A stretch of 64,000 nucleotides of DNA, from the NCBI GenBank assembly GCA_032622095.1, contig CP136069.1, forward strand, positions 121,388,126 to 121,452,125, read 5' to 3'. The translations under genes and the position numbers were made by a program. Numbering within the stretch: the first letter of the stretch is position 1; every line of letters begins with the position of its first letter. Shown in pieces: positions 52,120 through 64,000 of this stretch. Source of the DNA: Siphonodentalium dalli (taxonomy: Eukaryota > Mollusca > Scaphopoda > Gadilida > Siphonodentaliidae). Under the pieces are notes generated by a model, which was given only the letters and a program-made list of their open reading frames with translations, had not been told where the DNA came from and made no database searches.

Positions 52120-52800
52120 AGGATGATCAGTTTTGAAATATATAATTTGTATTTTAGTGGAGTAGATTGAGCCAACCTTGTTCAAATTGTGACTAAAGCA
52201 TGAAACTTTGCACATATTCACATACTTATTGATATTATATATGGAGCCACGCTGAATTTTCACTTTAACCCCTCTTTTACGGGTTTTTTCGAATTTAAAG
52301 AGCGTTTCGTTATTATATAATTTATTAAATGTCGCAATTAATCTTACCATGAAATATGCGAATTAAAATTAGGCATATATAGTAAGTGTGACTCTGAGAG
52401 ACATAATGCCACATTTTTAGGGTAAAATTGGAAATCGCCGCCCAAGATGGCCGTCAAAATGGCGGCTGAAAGAAGAAATTTGAGTTTTTTCACTAATATC
52501 TTCTAGCTCAGGCTCTGCTGTATGGAACTGGTTCGGAAATGTGACAATGTGACTTTATTTTGCATCGTTCGTGTTAAGTGATCATTGGAGCAATGGAATA
52601 TGACATCCGTGTGATCCCAGTCTCTTCCGATTATACAGAACTCGGTATGAAATTTCACCAAAAATCACCGTTATGATTCTAGTCATATTTTAGCAAGAAA
52701 TCGACAGAATTGTGCAAATTAAGTGAGGCATACATGCAATTACTTATAAATATTTGAACTCAATGGAACATAAATTGTCACTTTGTCTGATAATGGCTGC
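52120..52800 (+). repeat. Inverted dispersed repeat, left copy
   Basis: About 660 bp mirrored at 56470-57110: shared CACTTTAACCCCTCTTTTA, TTTATTAAATGTCGCAATTA, TGGAACTGGTTCGGA and GAAATTTCACCAAAAATC. Both contain the CAAGATGGCCGTCAAAATGG type of phrase. Identity is clearly below that of the young repeats (estimated by eye at 75-85%). Confidence 0.65.
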
Positions 52801-53539
52801 CAAAATGGTGGCCAAAACCTGGAAAATGGTAAATATTGCCCCATCATGCCATGTAATCGCTTACAAGTTGCAGTTGACGAATGCTATGCTGTCTTCTATA
52901 CATTAAATTCTAACAGTTCTGATGCACAATGGTTAAGTGTTACTAATGTAGCCACTGACATTACCAGAATTATTGGATTTTTATATCACAACTTGACATC
53001 AGAATTGGCAAAAAATAACTTTTCAGGTTTGGACCATTTATTCAAGTAAATGGAACTATCTTTGGTATCAAATATGTTTATAGTTTTGTATCTGTCTAAA
53101 ATGCGTCACACTATTGTGTTTTTAGACAACATTACTCAAGATGGCTTCAGAAATGGCAACCATATTTGGTAAAATGTTTTTTTTTACATACATCCCGAAC
53201 AGTATAATCTGTTCCGAAGATTTACCAAAGTGTAACTCACTTGGTTATTAACCATGTTACATAATTACTCCACTGACTTCTAGACGTTTCATTCTCGTTA
53301 CCCTTGTACATTCTGAGGTATGACAAATTCATTTTAAATGACGTACTGTAGTATGGAATTTTGCAAAAAAATGTCTTTTGGGACTTCGGCCATATTTTTG
53401 AATGGAAACGGGCAGAACGTCCAGAGAAACTGAGTAAAACCATAGTATGTGGCTACTGTCGACCATTGGCACACAACTCAACTTAATATACGGTTTATGT
53501 CAAAATGGCATAGATTTCTCATAGCTGAGGTGAATAGTT

Positions 53540-54600
53540 CTACATGGAGTTATTGTATGGTCATGTGAATGGTGCGAAGGAGTAGCCTATATGGTGATAG
53601 GGTGGTGTGTCCATGGTGAGATGTATAGGTACACAAGGGGTGACTATGTGGTCATGTGTGGGGTGAATAGCTATACAAGGATTATTTGTATGGTTATTGA
53701 AGCGGTGTGTGGGTATAATAATAGTAGCTGTGTGTTCTTATGTGTGTTGTCTGTGTATATATAGAGCGACTGTATGGTCATGTGTGGGATATACATGCCT
53801 ACCTTGGGTGACTATTGTTATGGATCGGTGTATACGTATACATATGTTGGCTGTATGGTCATGTGTGGGACTGTGGGTGTATGAATAAATAGGGAGTGGT
53901 TGTATGGTTATGTGCAATGTCTGTACAGTCATGATTGTTGTATTGTCATTGGTGGATGTATATGTATACATAGAGTAGCTGAATGATCATGGATTGGTGT
54001 GTGAGTATACATCGAGTGGCTGAATTGTCATGGGCGAGTTGTATATGCAAATCTGGAGTGTACGAATGGTCGTGCGGGGTATTGGTATATCCATTGTGAG
54101 GTGTATATGTATACTTACATTGACTCGATTGTTCGAATGGTCACGAGGGGTGTATGTGTATATCTTGAGTGGGTATATGGTCATAGATGTGAAGAAAGGG
54201 TATACAAGGAAAGACTGTATGGCCAATAGTGAGGTGCTGCGCGTTTTATTGCTATATCTAAAAAGTGTGTATGGTCAATGGTTAGGTGTCGATGTATACC
54301 TGGATTGATTCTATAATAGGCATTGGTGGGGTGTATATGTACATTGTATATCTTTATTGGCTATATGACCATGGCTGTGCATATGTCAATGGTGAGGTGA
54401 ATTGGCAAACAAGGATTGACTATGTGACCACAAATGCTGTGTATGGGTATACAGCGAGTGGCTGAATTGACTTGAGTGAGGCGTATATTCAAGCCTGGAG
54501 TGTGTGAATAGCCATATGTGCTGGACATTTGTATATATACGAGGGTTGGGTGGCCATTGGTGATTGCTTACATCTATACCAGGGAAGTAATGTCAGAGAG
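53540..54600. repeat. Degenerate minisatellite, GTATGGTCATGTGTGGG units
   Basis: The phrase GTATGGTCATGTGTGG or variants (GAATGGTCGTG, TATGACCATGG) recurs about every 60-75 bases, with GTATATGTATACAT-like spacers. Open frames on both strands reflect the repeat. Confidence 0.7.
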
Positions 54601-54879
54601 TTCATCTTGGTGGCTTTTTATATGCACAATGGAGGAAACGGTTTTCCTGATATTAGTCAATCAATCTTGATGCCAATGGCCCGAAATTGATGTTATTAAG
54701 CAGTTGTTTTTACTCTTCTCCTAGTTTGACTTCCTACACGGCCGTCTCGTCCACCTGCCGGTGCGTTACGCTAGCTATTTCTGCCAGTCTAGTGTACTTG
54801 GTGTGGGGACCCCGATAGACGTGTTACCTGGTATCACACCCACTTACCTTTGATGGATGCACGTGATATTGGGCCAGAG

Positions 54880-55392
54880 TAGGCACATAAGTATGCCCCT
54901 CTCAGTTTAGTTTCAGATCGTGGGCAAAAAAAGACTACTCCGATCGAAAATGCACGCTGTGCGACGTTGAACTTGGTGATGAATACCATATCATACTCAA
55001 ATGTGAAAAACTATGCGATTTGAGACGAAAATATCTTAAATCATACTATTACACGCGCCCAAATGCCCACAAACTCAATGCCCTCTTCACGTGCACAAAT
55101 AAAAGAACCCTCACCAATCTTAGTATGTTCATCCGAGACGCCCTCCGCCTAATGGAGCCCCCTGTGGCATAACCACGCGAACCTTGAAGCACCCACCCCC
55201 AACTAAATCACATCACGTACGCCCATATCCCACCCTTCCCGAACGTGCACATGATTATTGAACTATATATATTGCTTTCAACCGCATTACCATCTATTTG
55301 TATATATTGACGTGTATTCATAACTACACTCTGTTATACCGGACACGTCCGGCGATTTGAGATTAAAAATTCTGATTCTGATTCTGATTCTG
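54880..55392 (+). mobile_element. LINE 3' end with ATTCTG repeat tail
   Basis: A frame ending at TAA 55170-55172 reads KCTLCDVELGDEYHIILKC, the terminal zinc knuckle of a non-LTR ORF2, followed by FIRDALRLMEPPVA. A 200-bp 3'UTR leads to ATTCTGATTCTGATTCTG (55368-55392), a simple-repeat tail typical of such elements. Only the 3' part is present. Confidence 0.75.
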
Positions 55393-56035
55393 CTCATTTC
55401 CGTTCAAAATCATTGTCAGAATCCCATAAGATTTTTCGGCAAAATTACATACTGCATGATTTAAAATGAGATTGTCGTGTCGCATAAGGTTACTGGGACA
55501 AAGAGAATAGAACATATAGTTGCCAATTGATTAAGTAACATGTTTAATAACCAAGTGAATTACAAAGTGCTACCTTTACGGAAGAGAAGAGAATAATGTC
55601 CGGGATATATTTGAAAATATCAACTTTTCTACCAAATGTTGTGGACATTTTGCAACCCAGCTTGAGTATATTTTTCTAAAAACACATCAGTGTGACGCAT
55701 TTATGACGGATCAAAACAATAAACACAAAATTTAGTTCCATTTTACTTGAAAAAATTGTGAAATCCTTTGCCGATTTTGAGAGAAAATTTACACTTATCC
55801 AAAATACATGTTAGTATTCAATGTATATATGACAGGACAGCCAATTTTCTTCTTCATCCAGGGGGGGGGGGTCGGAAATAAATTTCAGGCACGTATGGCA
55901 TTTTTTCCCTTTCGATCCTTTTTTGTACCCACCCACCCCCACCGCCAATTTTTTTTCCGTTTTCGGCAGTTTTTTCCAACCATTTTTTGACACCCATCCC
56001 CCCTTTAACACTAAAAAAGAGATTTGCGGGGGGAA

Positions 56036-56440
56036 ATTCACTGTAAACAGCTGTATATGAATTTCTGTGCATACTATTTATCATGGATGTTAACATGGAC
56101 ATGTAAATAGGAATGAGTCATTTTGAGGTCATTCGGCCAAAAAAAAACATGGCTGCCAGCGGCCATCTTGGATTTCAAAATTTGCAACAAAATACAACAC
56201 GATAACTGCCTGCAGTCAGTTTACCAGTTAGAATTACATTATTTCTCTCATTCAAAGTGGTTTTGAAGCCCAACTCATTGCCAAAACACTAAACTACAAG
56301 CAGGAAATTTTATTTTTAGTTGCGTAAAAAATTGCTTGTTGGTGGCTTTGACCACTCACCCACCCCGGCATACGTGCCGGAATTTTGTTTCTCTCACCCC
56401 CCCCCCGCTTCATCCACAACTTTTAAGCGATTGCATGGCA
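56036..56440 (+). repeat. Dispersed repeat, copy inverted relative to the tubulin intron
   Basis: About 400 bp (CAGCTGTATATGAATTTCTG, CAAAATACAACACGATAACT, CCCACCCCGGCATACGTGCC) found in reverse complement at about 62308-62665, inside the alpha-tubulin intron. It includes the ATGGCTGCCAGCGGCCATCT palindromic segment. Confidence 0.7.
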
Positions 56441-56469
56441 CGACGGGACAATCTTGATCACATTCCACA

Positions 56470-57110
56470 TTTTGGGCGCCATTTTGACAGCCATTTTTAG
56501 CCAAAGTGTCAATTTTGGTTCCATTGAGTTGAAATATTCATAAGCAATTGTATGACTCACTTACTTTGCACAGTTCTGCTCATTTCCTGTTGAAATATGA
56601 TTAGAATCCCAATGGCGATTTTTGGTGAAATTTCATACCGCGTTCTGTAAAATCGAAAGGGGCTGGGATCAATCAAAAATAAAGTCACATATCCGAACCA
56701 GTTCCATACAGAAGAAACTGGTCTGGAAGATATTAGTGGAAACAATGGCCATTTTTACACTTACGGTTGCTATTTTGACGGTCATCTTGAATGGGGAGTT
56801 TCAATTTCGTCCTAAAAATGTTCCAGTATATCGCGCAGAGTCATAATTGCTGTATATGCCTAATTTTAAAGCGCAGATTCCATGGTAAGATTAATTGTGA
56901 CATTTATTAAATTATATAAACACGAAACTCTCTAAATTTCGAAAAACCCACTAAAAGAGGGGTTAAAGTGAAAATTCAATGTGGCTCCATATCTAATATC
57001 AATAAGTATGTACAAAATGTCATGCTTTAGTCACGAAGTGAACAATTCTTTTACTAATCTACTCCACTATACGTGCGGTTGTGGTTTTACTTTCGAAGTT
57101 CAATTCCATA
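56470..57110 (-). repeat. Inverted dispersed repeat, right copy
   Basis: Reverse complement of 52120-52800. A further partial copy of the same family lies at about 55393-55480 (GCTCATTTCCGTTCAAAATC). Confidence 0.65.
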
Positions 57111-57129
57111 ATTTCCATAAATATTTATT

Positions 57130-57475
57130 ACTAGCTAATGTGCCCGACTTCGTCCGGGCTATTAAGGGACGATGGGTAGAATATGAACAATACTGAGCGA
57201 ACAAAATTTCATTGTGATCCAATGAACCATGGCTGAGATATAGTGAGATATATGCGCGGACGGACACAAACAAATACATATTTCTAGATAAACAAAGGAT
57301 GACTATCCGTTGGGGGAAAAACTAACAGAATTTGCCTCTCCGTTGAAATCAGTCCATAATGTTGAACCTCCATTCCAAATTCCATCGCGAACCGATGAAC
57401 CATGGCAGAGATATATGGCTGGACGGGCAGACAGACGGACGTCAATCCATTTCAGTCTACGGTTTACAACTCCTA
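57130..57475 (+). mobile_element. CTAG-GC-stem dispersed repeat
   Basis: Starts ACTAGCTAATGTGCCCGACT then TCGTCCGGGC. It then carries two units of GAACCATGG(C)(T/A)GAGATAT followed by GGACGGACACA/GGACGGGCAGACAGACGG. This start and these phrases are typical of a common class of invertebrate dispersed repeats that I cannot name with confidence. Compare the minus-strand end at 24670. Confidence 0.45.
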
Positions 57476-57654
57476 TTTAACGGGAACAACCGAAAACAAG
57501 TTTTAAAATACCATATATGCATAAATAATATGCTCTAATTAGAATATATAGTGAATATCAATATTTTCGGGATATGTGTACGTACCCGACATCAGAAATC
57601 ACATTTCGTAAGCGCTTTTATTATACTCTTATTCCAATGAAAATACTGTTATAT

Positions 57655-57990
57655 TGCTGTTCCATATTTACAAATCCGTATAATTGACACACGTCTCGTT
57701 GGCGTCAAATGACGTTCGCCTCAACCATGAAACACGAACTTTAAATGACAAAACAAGCCCTGTTTGTGCTTAAATAATCATTGTAAGCATGTATGTTTTA
57801 TTGCACGGATTCAAGGACGGGTGACGTGTAATAAGAACAGAACGGCACGTGTGTTAATGGGTGTGTTGTTACGGCACGTGTGCCATCGAGGAAAGATAGA
57901 ACGGCAGGCGTAGCCTCTCGTTCTGTCCTTCCGTGCTAACACTCGTGCCGTATCAACAAGCCCATTAACACACTTGTGTCATTCTGTGTA
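57655..57990 (+). repeat. Dispersed repeat, copy 2 (homologous to 39040-39390)
   Basis: Same order of blocks as 39040-39390. The second half is an imperfect hairpin: GAACGGCACGTGTGTTAATG ... CATTAACACACTTGTG. Confidence 0.6.
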
Positions 57991-58111
57991 TGGATGTATC
58001 ATTTGACTGCACGACGACTGGGGCTTGCACATCAAGGAAATAACCAACTGATAATTAACATAATTATAAAGCTTGGAATAAAATAAATCTTGTTCGTCGA
58101 CATAATTATAT

Positions 58112-58233
58112 AGAGGATCTACAGAGTCCCTAGTTTATAGCGGAATTTACAAAACGAGTCCAGTAAATTAGGTCTAATTTACTGGACGAGATTTGTAATT
58201 TCCGCTATAAACTTGGGACGAATTGTAGATTCT
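58112..58233. repeat. Hairpin MITE, almost loop-free
   Basis: Left arm GTTTATAGCGGAATTTACAA ... CCAGTAAATTAG and right arm CTAATTTACTGG ... TTGTAATTTCCGCTATAAAC, centre GT. About 60 bp per arm with a few mismatches. Confidence 0.75.
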
Positions 58234-58659
58234 ATTTATTACATAATCCAAAACATCGACAAAACATATTTAAATCAACAAATGGACGCGAAACTAACAT
58301 CCGCTTCTGTAAGGCATGCGATGACGTTTCACGTAACTATTCGTTGTTTCCCGCGTAAAGAAATAGTCCCAGATAAATAAAGGCTCTTTGGCGCATTTAA
58401 TGGCGTATATTTCATGATATAACTTTTCAAACTCGTCACTCATGATAGTTTGTTGAAAACATATAGGAAGCCATAGCATTTTGATACGTAGTGTATACGG
58501 AGTGTTAACAGACGACAAACGGGATGTCAAAGGTACCTGGCACTATTTCCTGTTATTAACCGAACGTTTAATATCACAATTTATAGAATGGGTTTATTGA
58601 ATGGAATAAGGGTAGGATCATGTAATAAATGGGTATGACACATAATCGTAAAACTTTAG

Positions 58660-59155
58660 AAACAATATATTTAAGCTTCATACGTCCGATCAATGAATAC
58701 GCCTGCATGTCATGCATGTTTGGGACAATTCTAATATTCAGACCCTAATCGATAGCATTGACGATGTCTAGTACGAAGCAGCCATGATAGTGATTGGTAG
58801 CGCTATGGAAGTACAAGCGATTATAATTTATTGAACGAATTTGGATGGGAAAATTTGAAAGTACATCGCAGGTAACAAAAGCTTATCCTATTTTATAATA
58901 TGTACCATATGACATATCAGCAATAGTTTCTACTCGAAACAACTATTATGGAGCAATAGACTATATGGAAGAAAGACTATGGAAGAAATACCATTCTTTC
59001 TGTCGAATGTTGATTCTGATATTTGTACAACAAACCGTTGACGTTACGAACAGGTATCGCCATTTCCTGCATGTCGGCATCTGCTTGGAAAATCCGAGCG
59101 ATTCAATACATTATTTATTTTCATGTTTCAAATATTCCAAGAAAATATATATTTA
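58660..59155 (+). mobile_element. Decayed LINE C-terminal fragment
   Basis: Broken frames read SYVRPINEYAC-like (near 58680), then DVQYEAAMIVIGSA-like (near 58770). Near the end comes SDSIHYLFSCFKYSKK (59098-59150), the usual ending of the RT thumb and zinc knuckle in non-LTR elements. Many stops. Confidence 0.5.
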
Positions 59156-59264
59156 GTAGCTATTTACAATAGTTGCAATTTCCAGGCTGTGTAAACATTG
59201 TTGGAATATTTTTCAATTACCTCTACATATTATTTAAATGTGCAACACTGGTCATTACATATAT

Positions 59265-59402
59265 AATATACGCATAGTGTTTCTGAATAACAAATTTAAT
59301 CCACGAGTGGGATTGGCGATTTACACTACGAGCTTCAACGGTGTAAATCGCCAATCCCACGAGTGGATTAAATTTGTTATTCAGAAACACTATGCGTATA
59401 TT
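59265..59402. repeat. Near-perfect 62-bp hairpin
   Basis: Arms 59265-59326 and 59341-59402 are reverse complements except for a GAG/CTC core segment; the loop is 14 nt. No terminal family signature. Open frames across it are palindrome artefacts. Confidence 0.8.
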
Positions 59403-60600
59403 TTGTTTATGCCACGATCTTTACAATGCGATGGATAAACACTTTTACGTTCAAATTGTATGGATAAAGTTTAATCCACTATGCGAAGTTTAATCAACAG
59501 TAGGCACGTTTAATCAACAGGTGTTAATTAAATGTAAAATTTAAACAGATGGCTTTATTTATATAGTATATATTATTCCGTGCCAGTGAATAGTAGTTAT
59601 ATTGTACATATACTACATATAAGATGTAGCTCTATCGTATGTACTACTTCGATCAGCAGAAAGTTCAACGATGTCTTCAAATTCATGCATGCACGATACC
59701 AAATGTATCGTCCCTGCACTGTTTACATGTTATGATCAATTCTATGTCAACCGCGAGTACGTTCAGATTATTATGAAATTTTACGATTCTCCAAGGAACA
59801 TGTGTGTGGTTTTTAGACCAAAAGTTGAACATATTCCAACGTCCGATCAATTTCAGATTCACAAAACGCCATTAGGAAGTTGTACAGTTGATGTTGTTTG
59901 TAACAGTATGGAACTTCAAATGCCTCTTGGAACCTAATCAGGTGGTACTTGCCAATTGATTTTTTTCCAGTTGTAATTCGGAGTTCGATACACAATTCCC
60001 ACTAACGAATGCCCCCTATTGCTACATCACAGGTAACTGTCCTCAAATGGCTATCCAATAAATAGTTTAAACTACCGCATACGCAATCATTTTAAAGGGC
60101 GACTGTGAATAAAACGATTTTGCTTAAGTTCGTCCTACTGAATTTATTATAATTCCAGTACCACCCCACAAATAAAGCGGAAACAACCAAAGACCCTGTT
60201 CTATACCAACATGGTCTCCCGTGTCCCGTATTGAAAAAGTAAAGGGTATATACAAGTATATTTACATACTAAGTGTAATTATCACTAAATCCAGCATTCC
60301 TATTGGTCGGCGCCCACGTGACTAGTTGCAATTATTTCTCGGTGAACGCGCAACAGGTCATAACTACAGCCCCATAATTACATCGACGCGTCACCGGTTT
60401 CGGAAAGAAGAACGCGTAATGTTTTGGGCGCATTTGGACTCGCGCAGGATTGACTTAATAAATCATCATGTTTCGATATAAAGAGCCTCCTTGTTCCTGT
60501 TAACTTTGCCAAGGACGCTATGGGATATTTTGGGCTGGTTTGTCACGATACACTTTTCGATTTAAATACATTTACAAAAGTGGCTTTTTCGCTAAATGTA
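59403..60600. other. Mostly unrecognised; one open frame at 59671-59937
   Basis: Outside the open frame (listed separately) there is AT-rich sequence with no element recognised. Confidence 0.35.
59671..59937 (+). CDS. Unrecognised 88-codon open frame
   Basis: ATG to TAA with a reasonable residue mix (CIVPALFTCYDQFYVNREYV, then MKFYDSPRNMCVVFRPK) and five cysteines. No signal peptide, membrane segment or family motif that I recognise. It could be a short gene, an exon fragment or a transposon remnant. It lies on the same strand as the receptor gene but shows no nicotinic-receptor features. Confidence 0.3.
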   Translation: MSSNSCMHDTKCIVPALFTCYDQFYVNREYVQIIMKFYDSPRNMCVVFRPKVEHIPTSDQFQIHKTPLGSCTVDVVCNSMELQMPLGT

Positions 60601-60775
60601 TATAAATATAAGGATTAACTGTCATGTGGACTGTTTTTATGGAGATGTAACCGCGAGTTGAGTGATCATAACTTGTATGTAAAACCCTTCGGGTTTTACA
60701 CAAGTTATGACCACTCACCTCGCGGTTACATCTCCATAAAAACAGTCCACATGACAGTTACTCCTTATATAAATA
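60601..60775. repeat. Long hairpin MITE
   Basis: About 85-bp arms: AACTGTCATGTGGACTGTTT ... GTAAAACCC and GGGTTTTAC ... AAACAGTCCACATGACAGTT, with a TTC centre at about 60688-60690. A few mismatches only. Confidence 0.8.
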
Positions 60776-60975
60776 TTTTATATGATGGATTACAGAAAGC
60801 ATGCATCGTGCTCACGGGCACCTGGGAAGTTCCCTTCCACCCATATAAATAAAACATGGACCGGGACATGTGATCGTGCTGGCCAGCAAGCAATTTGCTT
60901 TACTCATTTGTGATAATACGAGAAAAGAAAGGTGCTGAGTGTGAAAGACGACGAAGAATTTAACAAGTTTACAAC

Positions 60976-60981
60976 TTTAAT
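60976..60981 (-). terminator. Possible polyadenylation signal for alpha-tubulin
   Basis: The minus strand reads ATTAAA about 167 bases after the tubulin stop codon, a common variant signal. No experimental support. Confidence 0.35.
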
Positions 60982-61046
60982 GTCATCATAATCAGAACAA
61001 CAACATATCAACAAATTCTCGTTTGACATTTTGGGAAAGTGTTGAT

Positions 61047-61147
61047 CTAGTATTCGTCGCCTTCTCCTTCTTCTCCCTCTCCCTCCACTCCGTCCTCTCC
61101 CTCTCCTTCCTCTCCCCATCCTTCCTCTCCCTCTCCTTCCTCTGCCT
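61047..61147 (-). repeat. Duplicated alpha-tubulin C-terminal tail sequence in the 3'UTR
   Basis: The stop-proximal sequence CTAGTATTCGTCGCCTTCTC appears at 61148 and again at 61047, offset 101 bp. The space between is GA-rich on the minus strand and reads as an acidic tail (GEGEEGWGEEGEGEDG ... GEGDEY) in a frame shifted relative to the gene. So a second acidic tail with its own stop lies just beyond the true stop. Confidence 0.7.
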
Positions 61148-63563
<2,416 letters not shown>

Positions 63564-63811
63564 TTATTAATGTGCCATGGATACCGAGCGTCGTCTAAGT
63601 TATACATGCACACCCCACAATGGACCCGCATATACACGCTGCATGGATGGTTCATTCTCGTCGTGCAGAAAAATATGGGAATAGTTGCAAAATGTAAATG
63701 GGTACCTATATACAATCAAAACGTTTTAATTCCATGAAAAAAACATTTCATCTCGTACAACGAAGTGTTTCTGCGTGATCACACGAGTAGGTCCAATACC
63801 AAGCTGAAAAA

Positions 63812-63966
63812 CAGAGTTCAGTCCCCTCGCTACGCGATGTCTGAACGCTGCAGGCATGTGTATTTTTTTTCTTAATTAAATGTAACTTTTTTTATTGAAG
63901 TGTTTTGCCAGTTACAATTCATTAGGTGCGGGCATCGGTAAGTTCTGCGTAGGGGACTGAACTCTG
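63812..63966. repeat. Inverted repeat near the right window edge
   Basis: CAGAGTTCAGTCCCCTCGC (about 63810-63828) faces GCGTAGGGGACTGAACTCTG (about 63947-63966); the related AGTAGGTCC/GGTAAGTCCTAC phrases lie outside. Probably a short MITE in the tubulin first intron. Confidence 0.5.
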
Positions 63967-64000
63967 CAAGGAGCTTGGGCAGTGGTAAGTCCTACGTATG

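Noticed and set aside
52119-52160. Possible third receptor exon at ATTTGCAG|GATGATCAG
   Set aside because: The acceptor looks acceptable, but the frame stops after four codons and lies in a dispersed repeat.

Overview
The window looks like nuclear DNA of a marine lophotrochozoan animal, most likely a mollusc. The evidence is eukaryotic spliced genes with canonical GT/AG junctions, very AT-rich introns, a dense mix of LINE and DNA-transposon remnants, long CT/TA/GT microsatellites, and a C-type-lectin/Thr-rich/transmembrane gene whose C-terminal tail recalls predicted molluscan membrane proteins (from memory, not searched). No bacterial-style operons, tRNA or rRNA genes were seen.

Three protein-coding loci can be supported. 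(1) A plus-strand five-exon gene (866-926, 3374-3555, 4287-4377, 6806-6919, 33682-34448) encodes a secreted or surface C-type lectin-like domain followed by a Thr-rich stalk and one transmembrane segment. Intron phases agree at every junction (1, 0, 1, 1) and the spliced length is exactly 405 codons including the stop. Its last intron is about 26.8 kb and holds most of the repeats. (2) The first two exons of a plus-strand nicotinic-acetylcholine-receptor-like (Cys-loop) subunit lie at 40776-40848 and 51136-51287. They are separated by a 10.3 kb intron, and the rest of the gene is not visible. (3) A minus-strand alpha-tubulin gene has exons at 63314-63536 and 61148-62280; its ATG exon lies beyond the right edge.

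Layout: 1-6.9 kb, lectin exons 1-4 with a piggyBac-like MITE nested in a hairpin MITE, and an internally deleted hAT element with a perfect 8-bp target duplication. 7.3-21.8 kb, a giant head-to-head palindrome built of about 70 monomers of a 174-175 bp satellite, plus mirrored unique flanks. 21.9-24.7 kb, degenerate 140-150 bp tandem repeats. 24.75-27.28 kb, a decayed LINE with a perfect hairpin inside it. 27.3-33.6 kb, further repeats and a miniature MULE. 33.7-34.4 kb, the last lectin exon. 34.6-40.0 kb, LINE fragments and degenerate arrays. 40.8-51.3 kb, the receptor exons; between them, 1,891-bp direct repeats (about 99.8% identical) flank a 5'-truncated LINE. 52-61 kb, inverted repeats, minisatellite, LINE tails and hairpin MITEs. 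61.1-63.5 kb, alpha-tubulin.

The strongest candidates for follow-up are the 14.5 kb intronic palindrome, which resembles a giant foldback satellite and would fold into long double-stranded RNA if transcribed with the lectin gene, and the LINE flanked by kilobase-scale direct repeats, which looks like an extreme target-site duplication. The three genes show no functional pathway link; their proximity is positional only.
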